Assembly: GCA_945787335.1 (NCBI GenBank) | Contig: CALZHR010000172.1 | Span: 1-42,019, forward strand | From: an uncultured Desulfuromonadales bacterium | Lineage (GTDB): Bacteria > Desulfobacterota > Desulfuromonadia > Desulfuromonadales > Geopsychrobacteraceae | DNA length: 42,019 nucleotides | Direction: 5' to 3' | Shown: positions 18,975 through 27,445 of the stretch, one piece after another | Position numbering within the stretch: position 1 is the first letter of the stretch | Layout: every line of letters starts with the position of its first letter | Position numbers and translations under genes: made by a program | Notes under the pieces: generated by a model | What the model was told of the DNA's origin: nothing | Seen by the model: only the letters and a program-made list of their open reading frames with translations | Database searches by the model: none

Positions 18975-20449
18975 GAGCGCCCCCCCTTCTTCGCTTCGAC
19001 CCGACGCATCAGCTCCTGCATGATCCCCAGGTACAGCTTCTCCTTCAACACGGCATCCTCCACCCCGCTGTCGAGACTCGGGTTATCGTTCACCTCGATG
19101 ACAAAAACCTTGCGCCCGACCTGCTTCAGGTCGACCCCGTAGAGGCCGTCGCCGATCAGGTTGGCGGCTTTGAGCGCGGCCCGCAGCACCGGCTTGGGGA
19201 CCTCGTCGAGCGGCAGGGTGTCGGCCTCCCCTTCGGTTTTCTGGCCGTCGGTCTCGCGCTTGAGGATCTGCCAGTGCTGCTTGGCCATGTAGTAGCGGCA
19301 GGCGTAGAGCGGCTGCCGGTTGAAGATGCCGACCCGCCAGTCGAAGTCGGTCGGCATGAACTCCTGGCCGATGATCAGCTCCGATTTCTGCAGCAGCTGC
19401 GCGACCGCCTGCTGAAACTCGCCTTCCGTCTCCGCCTTGACCACCCCTTGCGAAAAGGAGCTGTCCGGCTGCTTGAGGATGCAGGGCAGCCCGAGCTGCG
19501 GCAGCACCTGCCCGAGGTTGCCGCGATGAATCACCAGCGAGCGCGGCGCCGCCACCCCGTGGCGCTCGAGCAGTTCGGCGAGGAACACCTTGTTGGTGCA
19601 TTTGAGGATCGACTCGGGGTCGTCGATCACCACCAGCCCCTCGGCGGCGGCGCGCCTTGCGAAGCGGTAGGTGTGATGGTTGACGTTGGTCGTCTCGCGG
19701 ATGAACAGGGCGTCGAACTCGGCCAGCCGGCCGATGTCCTCCCGCCCGATCAGCTCGGTGCTGAAACCGATCTGCTCCGCGGCCCGGCAGAACTGTTTGA
19801 GAGCCCTGGCGTCGGAGGGCGGATCACTCTCCCGCGGGTTGACCAGGATCGCCAGGTCGTAGCGGGAGTGCGGCTTGCGCGCCAGCCGCTGCCGCCGCCC
19901 CTGGAAATACTCGCGGGCCATCTGCTCGGCGAACTCGCGGTGCTCCGCAAGAATACTGCCGGCCGCCAAGGGCGCCACCGATTGCAGTCCCCAACGCCCC
20001 TCCTTGCGGCCCTGAACGAAGCGCGCCTGCAGAAAGGGCGACTGGAACTGCTTGAACAGCCGCAGGCTGAGCCGGTCGTAGCGCCGTGCCAGGTTGCGGC
20101 CGAAGTAGATGCTGAGGACAAACTCGGTCGAGCGGATCGGCTTAAGCGATTTCTGGATCAGCTCATCGAGCTCTTCGGAGACCAGCCGCACGATGCTCTG
20201 CGACTTCAGATCCTGCAGCGCCCCGACCGTCGGCAGCGGCTTGTGGCCGCGCGCCGCCGCCAGCAGCGAGACGTAGTAGCCGGTGCTCTGGTAGCGGTAG
20301 GAGCGGCAGAGGTTGAACAGGTGCACGCCGCGCAGCGCGACAAAGCGCGGGTCGGTCAGATAGGCGCGGGCGGCGACCAGCTCGACCCCCGGCAGCTGCA
20401 GCGGCCAGGACGCGGGGTCGTCAACGACAACGAGAGACAGTGTTGCCAT
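18971..20449 (-). CDS. RimK-type ATP-grasp ligase with N-terminal RLAN-like domain
   Basis: A 492-residue ATP-grasp enzyme. The N-terminal half (about 1-190) resembles the domain found fused to RimK-like ligases (HLFNLCRSYRYQSTGYYVSLLAAARG). The C-terminal half is a RimK/glutathione-synthetase-type ATP-grasp fold (about 200-480) with KCTNKVFLAELLERHGV, CILKQPDSSFSQGVVK for ATP binding, and VIEVNDNPSLDSGVED carrying the metal-binding Glu and Asn. RimK-type enzymes add Glu or other amino acids to a carboxylate. The gene overlaps the C39-like gene upstream by 29 bases and the GCS2 gene downstream by four, so all are translationally coupled. Confidence 0.88.
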   Translation of the reverse strand: MATLSLVVVDDPASWPLQLPGVELVAARAYLTDPRFVALRGVHLFNLCRSYRYQSTGYYVSLLAAARGHKPLPTVGALQDLKSQSIVRLVSEELDELIQKSLKPIRSTEFVLSIYFGRNLARRYDRLSLRLFKQFQSPFLQARFVQGRKEGRWGLQSVAPLAAGSILAEHREFAEQMAREYFQGRRQRLARKPHSRYDLAILVNPRESDPPSDARALKQFCRAAEQIGFSTELIGREDIGRLAEFDALFIRETTNVNHHTYRFARRAAAEGLVVIDDPESILKCTNKVFLAELLERHGVAAPRSLVIHRGNLGQVLPQLGLPCILKQPDSSFSQGVVKAETEGEFQQAVAQLLQKSELIIGQEFMPTDFDWRVGIFNRQPLYACRYYMAKQHWQILKRETDGQKTEGEADTLPLDEVPKPVLRAALKAANLIGDGLYGVDLKQVGRKVFVIEVNDNPSLDSGVEDAVLKEKLYLGIMQELMRRVEAKKGGRS

Positions 20450-21164
20450 GCAAACGGGACTTTCTTCCGGGACGGATAATCAGCAGGTTGGCATCGTAGG
20501 TCAAAACACCGAGCAGAATCGCATTGATAGCCCGATGAATGTCGACAGCGTAGATCTGGGTTTCGGCAACCGGGTTGGGGAGCAGCGGGTCGGCCACTGA
20601 AATGGTTTTCTGATTGCGATCGTAACCGCAGAGCACGACGAAGTGACCGGTCGGCTCACCGCGGACATCGTCATAATCGCAGTTGTCACCGAACTCGCGG
20701 GGGGTCTGATAGAGGTAGGTTGAGCTCAGGCCGGTAATCAACGGAGCTGACTGAGCCACATACTTGCGCAGCAGCGCCGGGGTCAGGTCGGCAAACTTGA
20801 GCTCGCCGCCCAACTCTAAAAAGCGCAGAAAACCTTCGCTCGCCCTTTGTAGTTTCGGATCGGTCTTGACCAGCATCTGGGCGCGCAGCTTTCCTGCCAG
20901 GTCGGGAAAGCCCGGCTGCAGCCAGGTCGGGTCGAAGATCTGCAGCTTGTAGGTGTAAATGGTCGCCTGGTAGCCGCGCTCCAGGGCATGGCAGGCCAGC
21001 AGCACCGCCAGCGTGCCCCCCTCTTCGAGCATCGGCACCTCGGCAATCACTTGTTCGAGCGGCAGCTGCTCGCCGTAATACTGATAGATTGAATGCAGGC
21101 AGGTCGGTCCGCAGGTGGTGTCGTCGGGTTGAGGCAGAATCCGGTACGGAAGCTGTCGTTCCAT
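20421..21164 (-). CDS. C39/papain-like peptidase of the amidoligase operon
   Basis: A 247-residue soluble protein with a C39-like cysteine peptidase layout. The N-terminal block QPDDTTCGPTCL contains Q12 and the predicted nucleophile C18. H174 in TGHFVVLCGYD and D192 in ISVADPL complete the triad. There is no membrane or ABC domain, so it is a free-standing enzyme. The ATG at 21164 (AAGGG nine bases upstream) is preferred over a GTG at 21191. It leads an operon with RimK-type, GCS2-type and formylglutamate-hydrolase genes. It could cut a peptide that the ligases then modify, or remove their product; the substrate is unknown. Confidence 0.8.
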   Translation of the reverse strand: MERQLPYRILPQPDDTTCGPTCLHSIYQYYGEQLPLEQVIAEVPMLEEGGTLAVLLACHALERGYQATIYTYKLQIFDPTWLQPGFPDLAGKLRAQMLVKTDPKLQRASEGFLRFLELGGELKFADLTPALLRKYVAQSAPLITGLSSTYLYQTPREFGDNCDYDDVRGEPTGHFVVLCGYDRNQKTISVADPLLPNPVAETQIYAVDIHRAINAILLGVLTYDANLLIIRPGRKSRLHGNTVSRCR

Positions 21165-21202
21165 AAGCTGCGCCCTTCGAGACAGACACAACAGGTTATC
21201 TT

Positions 21203-21280
21203 GCGCAATTCCCTCGGAGTCTGCGAACAGCGCAAAACCTGAATTGCGGGGCAGATTCTGCCATAAGTTTAGCGCAATTC
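21203..21280. repeat. Three CGCAATTC motifs upstream of the amidoligase operon
   Basis: Within 78 bases of the operon's upstream region, GCGCAATTC occurs at 21203-21211 and 21272-21280, and its inverse GAATTGCG at 21241-21248. No other function explains them. Repeated, mixed-orientation 8-9-mers ahead of a start codon suggest binding sites for a transcription factor, but chance cannot be excluded. Confidence 0.4.
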
Positions 21281-21321
21281 AAGCGAAATCCGCAGCAGCG
21301 GAAAAATAAATAGCAGAGGGC

Positions 21322-22575
21322 TTATTCGACCCGGCGCAGCGGTTGGTAAAAATCCCGATTGCGCGATCCGGTTGAAGGATTTTTCAACAGCAGCGCGTAG
21401 AGTTTCGTCGCCCGCAGCTGCAGGTCGAGCTGCTGGCGGGAGAGCGCATGCTCGGGCGTTTCGGCACCGTAGAAACGCTTCAATGCGGAATGAACGCGGG
21501 AGAAGTTCTGGATCAGCGGCAGACTGCGCTGCTTGCGGCTGGCGGCCAGAAAACGCGCGCCCTGATCACTGAGCCCGAGCAGCTGCAGGTAGCGGGGACC
21601 GCTGTTCAGCAGGTCGCTGGCGGTGGATTTACTGATTCCGAGATACACCGCGGCCAGCAGGCGCTGGATGCGGGTGCGGGTCAGCTGGCGCGACTTGCAG
21701 CCGGCGATCAGCTCCTCCAGATCAGCGGCCTGCTCCGCCACCCTGAGCAGGCGGTTTTCGATGCCATGCTCGATCAGCCAGTGTTCGCTTAAGGTTTGCG
21801 GCGACCGCAGCAACTGCGCCGTCAGCAGCGCGAAATAGTTGTCCGGGGAAAAGCGCTCGCCGGCCAACAGGGCCGCACGCAGCGGCGCATAGGCGGCCAC
21901 CGGGACCAGCGCCACGACATCCTCCCCAGCGGCCAGTTTCATCCGGATTCCGGTGGCGCTGGCGATGTTGTTCGCGCCGACCCCGGTGTCGTGATAGCCG
22001 GCCCCGACCCGCTGAATGGTCAGCGGCCGCAGCGCGCTGCCGGTCTGCTTGAGTGCCTTGAGATACGCGATGCCGAGGATATTGTTCGGCGCGGCGGCAA
22101 TGTCGGCGTCAGCGCGCTCGGGGAGCAACTCGCTCAGCACCTGCGCCCGCGCCTGCGGGTAGTTGACACCGTTTCGCAGCAGCTGCGCCGTCCGCGCTGC
22201 GAGCTCCCCTTCCCTGCTCATCAGCAGATCGGCGCAGCGCCGCAGCGGATCCAGTTCGCCCGCTTCGCTGCCGAAGCAGAGCGCCTCAATCCCGCCGACG
22301 GCATTCAGCGCCTGCACCGCCCCGCGGGCGAAATCGGGGGCGCTGCTGCAGGCCCAGGGGAGCGGCAGCTCGACGACGACATCCACGCCCGCCGCCAGGG
22401 CCATCTCGGTGCGCAGCCACTTGTCGACCAGCGCCGGTTCGCCGCGCTGCAGGAAGTGCCCGCTCATCACCGCCACCGAAACCTCGGCATCGGCAACTTT
22501 CAGGCTTTCTCGCAAATGATGCAGGTGACCGTTATGAAACGGGTTGTATTCGGTGACCAGGCCGACCGCGCGCAT
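21322..22575 (-). CDS. tmcAL: tRNA(Met) cytidine acetate ligase
   Basis: A 417-residue member of the TmcAL (YlbM) nucleotidyltransferase family, which activates acetate with ATP and acetylates the wobble cytidine of elongator tRNA-Met. The N-terminal nucleotide-binding fold has the HxGH-type box (GLVTEYNPFHNGHLHHL, about 5-21). MSGHFLQRGEPALVDKWLRTEMAL and the ELPLPWACSSAPDFARGAV stretch follow, all hallmarks. RVGAGYHDT and ASATGIR, typical of the family, are also seen. The ATG at 22575 abuts the sfsA stop codon with no gap, so the two are co-transcribed. Confidence 0.92.
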   Translation of the reverse strand: MRAVGLVTEYNPFHNGHLHHLRESLKVADAEVSVAVMSGHFLQRGEPALVDKWLRTEMALAAGVDVVVELPLPWACSSAPDFARGAVQALNAVGGIEALCFGSEAGELDPLRRCADLLMSREGELAARTAQLLRNGVNYPQARAQVLSELLPERADADIAAAPNNILGIAYLKALKQTGSALRPLTIQRVGAGYHDTGVGANNIASATGIRMKLAAGEDVVALVPVAAYAPLRAALLAGERFSPDNYFALLTAQLLRSPQTLSEHWLIEHGIENRLLRVAEQAADLEELIAGCKSRQLTRTRIQRLLAAVYLGISKSTASDLLNSGPRYLQLLGLSDQGARFLAASRKQRSLPLIQNFSRVHSALKRFYGAETPEHALSRQQLDLQLRATKLYALLLKNPSTGSRNRDFYQPLRRVE

Positions 22576-23280
22576 CTAGAGCACCACCGGGATCTGCTCA
22601 TGCACCCGGTTCTCCTTCGGGGTGATCAAAGTTTTGTAGGCCAGCGCCTCGACCCCGCCGGCGACCCCGCCGGCGACCACGTCGCGCAGCAACCGTCCGT
22701 ATTCGGGGTCGATCTCATCGGCGGGAGAGAATTCGTTCGCTTCGCCGCGCTGGACGAGGAAAAAAATCACCGCCCGGTAACCCTGCTGACGTGCATCGAG
22801 CAGCTCGCGCAGATGTTTCTGCCCGCGGGTCGTCACCGCATCGGGAAAGCAGGCGGTCGCCACCCCTCTGATCAGGGTGACGTTTTTCACCTCGACCAAC
22901 ACCTTTTCACTCTCCTTCTCCAGCAGAAAATCGATCCGGCTGCTGCCGATCTTGAATTCCGGCGTCACCGCATAGCCCTTCAGTTCAGCGATCCAATCGT
23001 TGCGCAGCGCCTCTTCGACCAGCCGGTTGGTGCGCTGGGTGTGGGTGTCGACCCAGTATTCGCCGACGCGGATCAGCTCCAGGGTGTATTTCAGCTTGCG
23101 CTTCGGATCCTCAGCTTTTGAGATCAGCACCCGGTGCCCCGGCACCGCGCACTGCTGCATGCTTCCGGTGTTCGGCGTGTGCGCGGCCACCACAGAGCCG
23201 TCCGCCAGTTCGATGTCGGTGAAAAAGCGCTTGTAACGGCGCAAGAGGGTTCCCTCAAACAAGGGGGCGGGAAGTTTCAA
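22576..23280 (-). CDS. sfsA: DNA/RNA nuclease SfsA family protein
   Basis: A 234-residue SfsA-family protein. It has an N-terminal OB-like domain (LFEGTLLRRYKRFFTDIELADG, AAHTPNTGSM) and a C-terminal nuclease-like domain with the family block YAVTPEFKIGSSRIDFLLEKESEKVLVEVKNVTL, whose D, E and K form the usual PD-(D/E)xK site. FPDAVTTRGQKHLREL is also typical. SfsA was first named as a sugar-fermentation stimulator in E. coli; its physiological role is unclear. The start is TTG at 23280, supported by AGGAGG a few bases upstream on the minus strand. It lies directly before tmcAL. Confidence 0.92.
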   Translation of the reverse strand: MKLPAPLFEGTLLRRYKRFFTDIELADGSVVAAHTPNTGSMQQCAVPGHRVLISKAEDPKRKLKYTLELIRVGEYWVDTHTQRTNRLVEEALRNDWIAELKGYAVTPEFKIGSSRIDFLLEKESEKVLVEVKNVTLIRGVATACFPDAVTTRGQKHLRELLDARQQGYRAVIFFLVQRGEANEFSPADEIDPEYGRLLRDVVAGGVAGGVEALAYKTLITPKENRVHEQIPVVL

Positions 23281-23390
23281 GCAGGCCTCCTGAAATTAAT
23301 TTAGCTTGTTATCTTAACGACAGGTGAGCAGGCAAGACAAGAACAGCGGCGAATTTTTGTAAAGAGGAGAATCGCGCGGAGATGAATTCT

Positions 23391-23418
23391 GCCGCCGCAG
23401 AACAAAGCCTGCGGCGGC
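23391..23418 (-). terminator. Hairpin beyond the end of ald
   Basis: GCCGCCGCAG (23391-23400) and CTGCGGCGGC (23409-23418) form a perfect 10-bp stem with an eight-base loop, 18 bases past the alanine dehydrogenase stop. No T-run follows on the minus strand, so it may pause or protect the transcript end rather than terminate by itself. Confidence 0.5.
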
Positions 23419-23435
23419 CGTTTCAAAAAATACTG

Positions 23436-24560
23436 CTAGTTGGCGGCCTTCAGTGCCTCATCGACCGGGACATAGTCCATGTCGAAGGCGTCAGCAACAC
23501 CCTGATAGGTGATCAGCCGATTGACAATATTGATCCCGGCTTTGATTCCCGCATCCTCGCGGGCCACCTTTTGCCAGCCCTGGTTGGCGATCCTCACGGC
23601 ATACGGCAGGGTGGCGTTGGTCAGGGCGATGGTCGAGGTCAGCGGCACGGCGCCCGGCATATTGGCGACGCAGTAATGGACGATGCCGTCGACGTCATAG
23701 ATCGGCTCGCGGTGGGTGGTCGGCCGGGAGGTCTCGAAACAGCCGCCCTGATCGATGGCCACGTCGACCATCACCGCACCCGGCTTCATGGTCTTTAGCA
23801 TCTTGCGGGTCACCAGCTTCGGCGCCTTGGCGCCATGCAGCAGCACCGCGCCGATCACCACGTCGGCTTCCTGGACCAGTTCACGGATGGTCGCCGGCGA
23901 GGACATCATCGGGAAGCAGTTCTTCGGCATCACTTCCGACAGGTGACGCAGCCGGTCGAGGTTCATGTCGAGCAGGTAAACCTTGGCGCCCAGCCCGCAG
24001 GCCATCTGTGCCGCATGGGTGCCGACCACGCCGCCGCCGATTACCAGCACCGTCGCCGGCGGCACCCCGGGGACACCGCCCAGCAGGATGCCGCGGCCCC
24101 CCTGGGCGCGCTCGACATACTTGGCGCCCTGCTGAGCGGCCATCCGACCGGCGACTTCGCTCATCGGGGTCAAAAGCGGCAGGCTGCCGTCCGGCTTCTC
24201 GATGGTCTCATAGGCGATACAGGTCGCCCCGGTTTCCAGCATGGCGCGGGTCAACTGCTCGGAGGCGGCAAAGTGGAAATAGGTGAAGAAGATCTGCCCG
24301 GGGCGGATCAGCGCGTACTCGCTCGGCTGCGGCTCCTTGACGTGCATCAGCATCTCGGCCTTGGCGAAAACCTCTTCGTTGCTGGCGGCGATTTGCGCAC
24401 CGGCCTGGAGATAATCCGGATCGGAAAAACCGCTGCCGACGCCCGCGCCGGCCTCGACCAGAACCTGGTGGCCGCTGTTCTTCATCACCTCGACTCCGGC
24501 TGGAGTCATGCAGACACGATTCTCTTCGGTTTTGATCTCTTTCAGAATGCCAACAATCAT
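23436..24560 (-). CDS. ald: Alanine dehydrogenase
   Basis: NAD-dependent enzyme that interconverts L-alanine and pyruvate plus ammonia. The 374 residues match the family along their length. The N-terminus is [22 protein letters not shown], with the substrate residues in [11 protein letters not shown] and [17 protein letters not shown] (catalytic His). The Rossmann motif is [18 protein letters not shown]. Downstream are [16 protein letters not shown] and [14 protein letters not shown]. The start at 24560 has AAAGGAGT upstream; a longer frame to 24680 encodes a non-conserved hydrophobic stretch and was rejected. It is divergent from an Lrp-family gene, its likely regulator. Confidence 0.95.
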   Translation of the reverse strand: MIVGILKEIKTEENRVCMTPAGVEVMKNSGHQVLVEAGAGVGSGFSDPDYLQAGAQIAASNEEVFAKAEMLMHVKEPQPSEYALIRPGQIFFTYFHFAASEQLTRAMLETGATCIAYETIEKPDGSLPLLTPMSEVAGRMAAQQGAKYVERAQGGRGILLGGVPGVPPATVLVIGGGVVGTHAAQMACGLGAKVYLLDMNLDRLRHLSEVMPKNCFPMMSSPATIRELVQEADVVIGAVLLHGAKAPKLVTRKMLKTMKPGAVMVDVAIDQGGCFETSRPTTHREPIYDVDGIVHYCVANMPGAVPLTSTIALTNATLPYAVRIANQGWQKVAREDAGIKAGINIVNRLITYQGVADAFDMDYVPVDEALKAAN

Positions 24561-24581
24561 CGCTATACTCCTTTGGTTAGA

Positions 24582-24713
24582 ATTGCATCTGAGCTTGCCG
24601 GAAAAGACAACGTAGAACGTTATTAGAGTTGAGCCGAGGATAACAGGGAAAAGGAAAAATAACCTTGCAAAGACCAGCACTGATTGTTAGTTTTTTCGCA
24701 GATAATTTTACTA
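24582..24713. promoter_or_regulatory. ald / lrp divergent promoter region with Lrp box
   Basis: CAGATAATTTTACTA at 24699-24713 agrees with the E. coli Lrp consensus YAGHAWATTWTDCTR at 14 of 15 positions and lies 22 bases before the Lrp-family gene, which suggests autoregulation. For ald, a weak minus-strand promoter can be read (-35 as AGACAA at 24605-24610 on the + strand, -10 as ATTGCA at 24582-24587, spacer 17). The regulator probably senses alanine or another amino acid and controls both genes. Confidence 0.6.
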
Positions 24714-24735
24714 TAAAAGATTATAAGGCAACTTT

Positions 24736-25212
24736 ATGCCACAGGTATCAACAGACGCAATAGATCGACGCATCCTCTCGGCCCTGCAGAATGATGGCCG
24801 CCTGAGCAACGTACAACTGGCGGACAAGGTCGGCCTGTCGGAATCGGCCTGCTTGCGGCGGGTCCGTTTGCTGGAGCAGAGCGGGATCATCGACCGCTAC
24901 GTGATGCTGATCGACCAGGCGGCGATCGGCAAACCGGGTACGGTGTTCGTGCGGGTCACCCTGGAGGGGCAGCAGCAGGAAAAGCTGCAGCTGTTCGAAG
25001 CGGAGATCGACAAGGTCAAAGATGTCCTCGAGTGCTACCTGATGTCGGGAGACACCGACTACCTGCTGCGGGTGATCGTGCGCGATAATGAAGACTACAT
25101 GCGCATCCACAACCGGCTGACCAGCCTGCCCGGCGTGCTGCGGGTCCAGTCCGCCTTCGCCCTGAAGACTGTGCTGAAAAAAACCGCGCTCCCGCTGGAA
25201 CAGCTCAGTTAA
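24736..25212 (+). CDS. Lrp/AsnC family transcriptional regulator
   Basis: A 158-residue leucine-responsive-type regulator. An N-terminal winged helix-turn-helix (about 5-60: DAIDRRILSALQNDGRLSNVQLADKVGLSESACLRRVRLLE) precedes a C-terminal RAM/ligand-binding domain (about 68-145), which contains VRVTLEGQQQEKLQLFE, CYLMSGDTDYLLRVIV and the final strand LRVQSAFALKTVLKKTALPL. Such proteins form octamers and respond to amino acids. Its gene is divergent from ald and carries a near-consensus Lrp box in its promoter region. AAGGC at 24725-24729 is the ribosome site. It probably controls alanine use. Confidence 0.92.
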   Translation: MPQVSTDAIDRRILSALQNDGRLSNVQLADKVGLSESACLRRVRLLEQSGIIDRYVMLIDQAAIGKPGTVFVRVTLEGQQQEKLQLFEAEIDKVKDVLECYLMSGDTDYLLRVIVRDNEDYMRIHNRLTSLPGVLRVQSAFALKTVLKKTALPLEQLS

Positions 25213-25305
25213 ACAAGCCACCCTCCCGTTCGCCCCAGATTGCCAGCCACAACAATCAGGGCTACTCTTATAGCTGACACCGAATCCGCTACAGAGGAGT
25301 CCGTT

Positions 25306-26436
25306 ATGCTTATACGCTTCATCTTCCTGGGCTTGATGACCTTGGCCCTCGTTCAGCCGCTTGCGGCCGAGCCTGTGCTGCTCGGCAACAGTTCCGGGAT
25401 GGCTTTTCAGGTCGAGCAGGTCGCGTCCGACCTCGGCATCCCCTGGGGGCTGGTTTTTGTCGCACCCGGGAAAATCCTTTTCACCGAACGGGCGGGGCAC
25501 GTCCGGCTGCTCGACATAGCCAGCGGCGCCGTCACCACCCTGACCGGCGGCCCGGAGATCAATCCGCGCGGCCAGGGCGGTTTGCTCGATGTCGCCCTGC
25601 CACCGGATTATCAGCCCGGCGGCTGGATCTATTTCACCTACAGCAAAGACCTGCAGCGGCAGCAGGTGACCAGCCTCGCCCGCGCCAGACTCTCCGGCGA
25701 ACAGCTGGCAGACTGGCAGGATCTGCTCGTCACCCGCTCAAGCTCCGACACCAGCCGGCACTTCGGCAGCCGCATCGCCTTCGACAGCGCCGGCCGCCTG
25801 TTCTTCACCGTCGGCGACCGGGGGGTGCGCCCCAACGGCCAGGACCTCTCGACCCATGCCGGCGCCGTGCTGCGGGTGAATCTCGACGGCAGCGTGCCGC
25901 CCGATAACCCCTTCGTCGGACGAAGCGGTGTCCTGGCGGAGATCTGGAGCTACGGCCACCGCAACCCGCAGGGGATCGCCTATGATGAGCAAACTGGGCG
26001 CTTATGGATTATCGAACACGGCCCGCGCGGCGGCGACGAGATCAACCTGGTCGCGCCGGGGCGCAATTACGGCTGGCCGGTGATCTCTTACGGCAAGGAG
26101 TACTGGGGGCCCTTAGCGGTTGGCGAGGGGACGGAAAAGGCGGGCATGGAGAACCCGGTGAAGGTCTACATCCCGTCGATCGCCCCGGCGAGCCTGCTGC
26201 TCTACAGCGGCAAGGCCTTTCCTGGCTGGCGCGGCAATCTGCTCAGCGGGGCGCTGAAGCTGACCCATCTGAACCGGGTGGTGATCGATGAGCAGGGGAA
26301 AGCGGTCGCCGAAGAGCGGCTGCTCGAAGAGTTGGGCGAGCGTATCCGCGCCCTGGCTGAAAGCCCGGAGGGCTGGCTGTATTTATCCACCGACAGCGGG
26401 CGGATTCTCAGGCTGCGGCCGCAGCCAGCGGAGTAA
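25306..26436 (+). CDS. PQQ-dependent aldose sugar dehydrogenase-like protein
   Basis: A 376-residue exported six-bladed beta-propeller of the soluble glucose/sorbosone dehydrogenase family (YliI/Asd-like), which oxidises sugars with PQQ and calcium in the periplasm. A signal peptide covers about 1-21 (ends LAAEP). Family blocks are DLGIPWGLVF, GKILFTERAGHVRLLD, QGGLLDVALPPDY, RHFGSRIAFDSAGRLFFTVGDRG, SYGHRNPQGIAYD, WIIEHGPRGGDEINLV and NYGWPVISYGKEY. The ATG at 25306 is preceded by GAGGAGT. No PQQ synthesis genes are in the window, so the cofactor is unproven. It is convergent with the arginase gene 19 bases away. Confidence 0.87.
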   Translation: MLIRFIFLGLMTLALVQPLAAEPVLLGNSSGMAFQVEQVASDLGIPWGLVFVAPGKILFTERAGHVRLLDIASGAVTTLTGGPEINPRGQGGLLDVALPPDYQPGGWIYFTYSKDLQRQQVTSLARARLSGEQLADWQDLLVTRSSSDTSRHFGSRIAFDSAGRLFFTVGDRGVRPNGQDLSTHAGAVLRVNLDGSVPPDNPFVGRSGVLAEIWSYGHRNPQGIAYDEQTGRLWIIEHGPRGGDEINLVAPGRNYGWPVISYGKEYWGPLAVGEGTEKAGMENPVKVYIPSIAPASLLLYSGKAFPGWRGNLLSGALKLTHLNRVVIDEQGKAVAEERLLEELGERIRALAESPEGWLYLSTDSGRILRLRPQPAE

Positions 26437-26455
26437 GTTGACTTGAAATTGCCGG

Positions 26456-27349
26456 CTAGAGAATGCTCTTGCCGAACAGCGACGCTGCCAGCTGCACGGC
26501 GATCCTGGCGGTGCGGTTTTCGTGGTCGAGGATCGGGTTGATCTCGACGATATCGGCCGAGACCAGCTTGCCGCTGTCGGCGACGATCTCCATCAGCAGC
26601 TGGGCTTCGCGGTAGCTCAAGCCCCCCTGTGATGGGGTCCCCACCCCCGGCGCAGCGTTCGGGTCGAGGCTGTCCATATCCAAGCTCAAATGAATCCGTT
26701 TGCGGTGTTCCAGGCACTGCAGGGCCTCGCGGATCACCGCGCTCATCCCCCGTTCATCCAGCTCGCGCATGGTGTAGACCCGAATCCCGCTTTGCCGCAG
26801 CCAGTCCCGCTCGCCGGCGTCCAGGTCACGGATGCCGATCATGACGATATCCCGCCCTTCCAGCTTGGCCCCGGGGCGGCCGACGTTGATCAGCTCCGGG
26901 AACCCCTCACCGAGCAGGGCGGCGACCGGCATGCCGTGGACATTCCCCGAAGGCGAGGTTTTCGGTGAGTTGGCGTCGCCGTGAGCATCGACCCAGATCA
27001 CCCCGACCGGCTCGCGGTGGGTCACCCCGCCGATGGTCCCGATCGCCAGGGAATGGTCGCCGCCGAGGAACAGCGGAATATCCCCGTCGATCACCGCCTG
27101 GCGGGCCGCGTCGTAGGCCGACTGGCAGACTTTCTGGATCGACGGCAGGAAGTTGCCGCTGCCGGTGCCGAACAGCGCGTCACGCACCGGCACATAGAGG
27201 TTGCCGGCATCGTGCAATTTGTACCCCAGCGCCTTCAACCGCGCCGAGAGGCCGGCGTAGCGGATCGCGCTCGGCCCCATGTCGACGCCGCGCTGATCCT
27301 GGCCGAGATCAATGGGAACGCCGATGATGCGGATTGATTTGTCCGTCAT
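26456..27349 (-). CDS. rocF: Arginase
   Basis: Manganese-dependent ureohydrolase that splits L-arginine into ornithine and urea. The 297 residues have the arginase-type N-terminus ([25 protein letters not shown]) and all metal motifs: LGGDHS with H99, VDAHGDANS near 121-129, and SLDMDSLDP. The N-terminus and length favour arginase over agmatinase. The ATG at 27349 is preferred to the upstream frame to 27373. The gene upstream on the same strand encodes an ornithine cyclodeaminase-like protein, so the pair would convert arginine to ornithine and then to proline. Confidence 0.88.
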   Translation of the reverse strand: MTDKSIRIIGVPIDLGQDQRGVDMGPSAIRYAGLSARLKALGYKLHDAGNLYVPVRDALFGTGSGNFLPSIQKVCQSAYDAARQAVIDGDIPLFLGGDHSLAIGTIGGVTHREPVGVIWVDAHGDANSPKTSPSGNVHGMPVAALLGEGFPELINVGRPGAKLEGRDIVMIGIRDLDAGERDWLRQSGIRVYTMRELDERGMSAVIREALQCLEHRKRIHLSLDMDSLDPNAAPGVGTPSQGGLSYREAQLLMEIVADSGKLVSADIVEINPILDHENRTARIAVQLAASLFGKSIL

Positions 27350-27380
27350 AGTTCTCACCCCGTCACGCTGCAATTGACTG

Positions 27381-27445
27381 TAGGGGCGGGATATCTCCCG
27401 TCCTTAAAACGCGCCAACCCACGGGCGCTATTCATGGCGCCCCTA
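27381..27445. repeat. REP/MITE-like inverted repeat element between OCD and arginase genes
   Basis: The 65-base stretch is bounded by TAGGGGCG (27381-27388) and its exact inverse CGCCCCTA (27438-27445). Inside it are two hairpins: CGGGA/TCCCG (27387-27391, 27396-27400) and GGGCGC/GCGCCC (27423-27428, 27437-27442). The right end supplies the stop codon of the cyclodeaminase gene. Palindromic elements with TAGGGGCG ends are, from memory, common in intergenic regions of related genomes. It may be a mobile mini-element or a transcript-stabilising structure. Confidence 0.5.

Noticed and set aside
19274-20479. Long open frame antisense to the RimK-type gene (and similar long antisense frames at 741-1430, 1710-3670, 5543-6766, 9004-10023, 12147-13214)
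   Set aside because: They lie opposite well-recognised genes, have low-complexity GC-driven composition and show no recognisable domain.
24561-24680. N-terminal extension of alanine dehydrogenase
   Set aside because: Hydrophobic, not conserved, and the ATG at 24560 has a strong ribosome site.
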